Source: W11650 sp963545585 (GTDB lineage Bacteria > Bacillota > Clostridia > Lachnospirales > Vallitaleaceae). From it: DNA of 6,052 nucleotides. This document shows, one piece after another, positions 5,734 through 6,052 of the stretch. The stretch is from the NCBI GenBank assembly GCA_963545585.1, contig CAUUKX010000113.1, forward strand, positions 1 to 6,052, in the 5' to 3' direction. How positions within the stretch are numbered: position 1 is the stretch's first letter; the number at the start of each line of letters is the position of its first letter. Position numbers and translations under genes: made by a program. The notes beneath the pieces were generated by a model. That model had not been told where the DNA came from. It saw only the letters and a program-made list of their open reading frames with translations, and did no database searches.

Positions 5734-5865
5734 TAAGATTGATATCCCGGAAAAGAGAAGCAATCGGTATTTGCCGGTGAAAGTTAGTCGCAATAGGGGG
5801 CTTTCATCCGGACGGCGGTCGGTACTGTCCGCACCTGATAAATGAGGAAAAGAAAGGAGTAAGGC
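5734..5865 (+). other. Leader/spacer with hairpin before the phosphorylase
   Basis: This 132-bp gap holds no gene I can support. CCGG-TGAAAG (5774-5783) pairs with CTTTCA-t-CCGG (5801-5811), a 10-bp stem with a one-base bulge. A GC-rich stretch follows with short complementary pieces (GCGG 5815-5818 with CCGC 5829-5832). No T-run follows the stem, so it does not look like an intrinsic terminator. It could be an mRNA processing or stability structure, or a translational control leader for the GTG-started gene downstream. Confidence 0.4.
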
Positions 5866-6052
5866 GTGAAACAAACTTATACGGTCGAATTTTTTCAGAA
5901 GAGCGCTGATTTTTTATGTTCGAAGGTGACGATTCGCCCCAAAGTTGCAATGGTATTGGGAAGTTGCTTAGGCGACTTATCCGATTTGATTGAAGAACAG
6001 GTGGTGATTGATTATCAGGATATCCCGAACTTCCTGTTGTCTACGGTTGAGT
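5866..6052 (+). CDS. Purine nucleoside phosphorylase, N-terminal part
   Basis: The first 62 codons of a gene that runs off the window. They match the N-terminus of trimeric purine nucleoside phosphorylases (PunA/DeoD-II type, usually about 270 residues), which convert purine nucleosides and phosphate to base and (deoxy)ribose-1-phosphate. Visible are the N-terminal helix with FFQKSADFLCSKV, the phosphate loop VLGSCLGDL (30-38, Ser33 retained), then IDYQDIPNFLLSTVE, which corresponds to the family segment leading into the substrate pocket. The start is GTG at 5866, with AAGGAG 6 nt upstream. The Gly usually following the loop Ser is Cys34 here. It is third in the operon after deoR and the isomerase. 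Its product would be that enzyme's substrate if the nucleoside is 5'-modified. Confidence 0.85.
   Translation, partial: MKQTYTVEFFQKSADFLCSKVTIRPKVAMVLGSCLGDLSDLIEEQVVIDYQDIPNFLLSTVE

Noticed and set aside
5842..5862. Tiny six-codon frame (ATG to TAA) spanning the pnp ribosome binding site
   Set aside because: It could be a leader peptide, but it has no good ribosome binding site of its own and such frames are common by chance.

Overview
The window reads as a chromosomal segment of a low-to-moderate GC Firmicute, probably an anaerobic clostridial lineage. The signs are strong AGGAGG-type ribosome binding sites, TTGACA/TATACT promoters with 17-bp spacers, a PadR regulator paired with a short membrane protein, and a DeoR-controlled nucleoside cluster. 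The species cannot be fixed from the sequence. I see no tRNA, rRNA, CRISPR array, transposase or phage gene.

Left part (1-1370). A two-gene minus-strand operon encodes a PadR-family repressor and, overlapping it by 8 bp, a four-helix membrane protein with an N-terminal helical domain of the DUF1700/permease-prefix type. Its promoter is nearly consensus. A perfect 12-bp inverted repeat has one arm in the -35/-10 spacer and the other just downstream of the -10, which suits autorepression. Downstream of the operon (1-199) there is no gene. Instead there is a highly structured palindromic element: a 27-bp stem interrupted by a side hairpin, with two inner hairpins, whose arm can also pair with a third copy of the same sequence next to it.

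Middle and right part (1380-6052). Two divergent transcription units share a 309-bp control region (3539-3847). The minus-strand unit encodes a nucleoside phosphorylase of the PNP/UDP family followed by an MTA/SAH-deaminase-like amidohydrolase, and ends at a hairpin terminator (1383-1419). The plus-strand unit encodes a DeoR-family repressor, a divergent MtnA/eIF2B-like sugar-phosphate isomerase, and the first 62 codons of a purine nucleoside phosphorylase that runs off the window. Both units have recognisable promoters, and repeated ATTCAAC/TTGAATA half-sites lie at the deoR start.

Together the deaminase, two phosphorylases and isomerase spell out a plausible route: a 5'-modified adenosine (5'-methylthioadenosine, S-adenosylhomocysteine or 5'-deoxyadenosine) to the inosine analogue, to the 5-modified ribose-1-phosphate, to the ribulose-1-phosphate. 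A DeoR repressor that senses a sugar phosphate fits this scheme. The most interesting points are this salvage cluster, with substitutions at otherwise conserved positions in several of its enzymes, and the structured element at the left edge.
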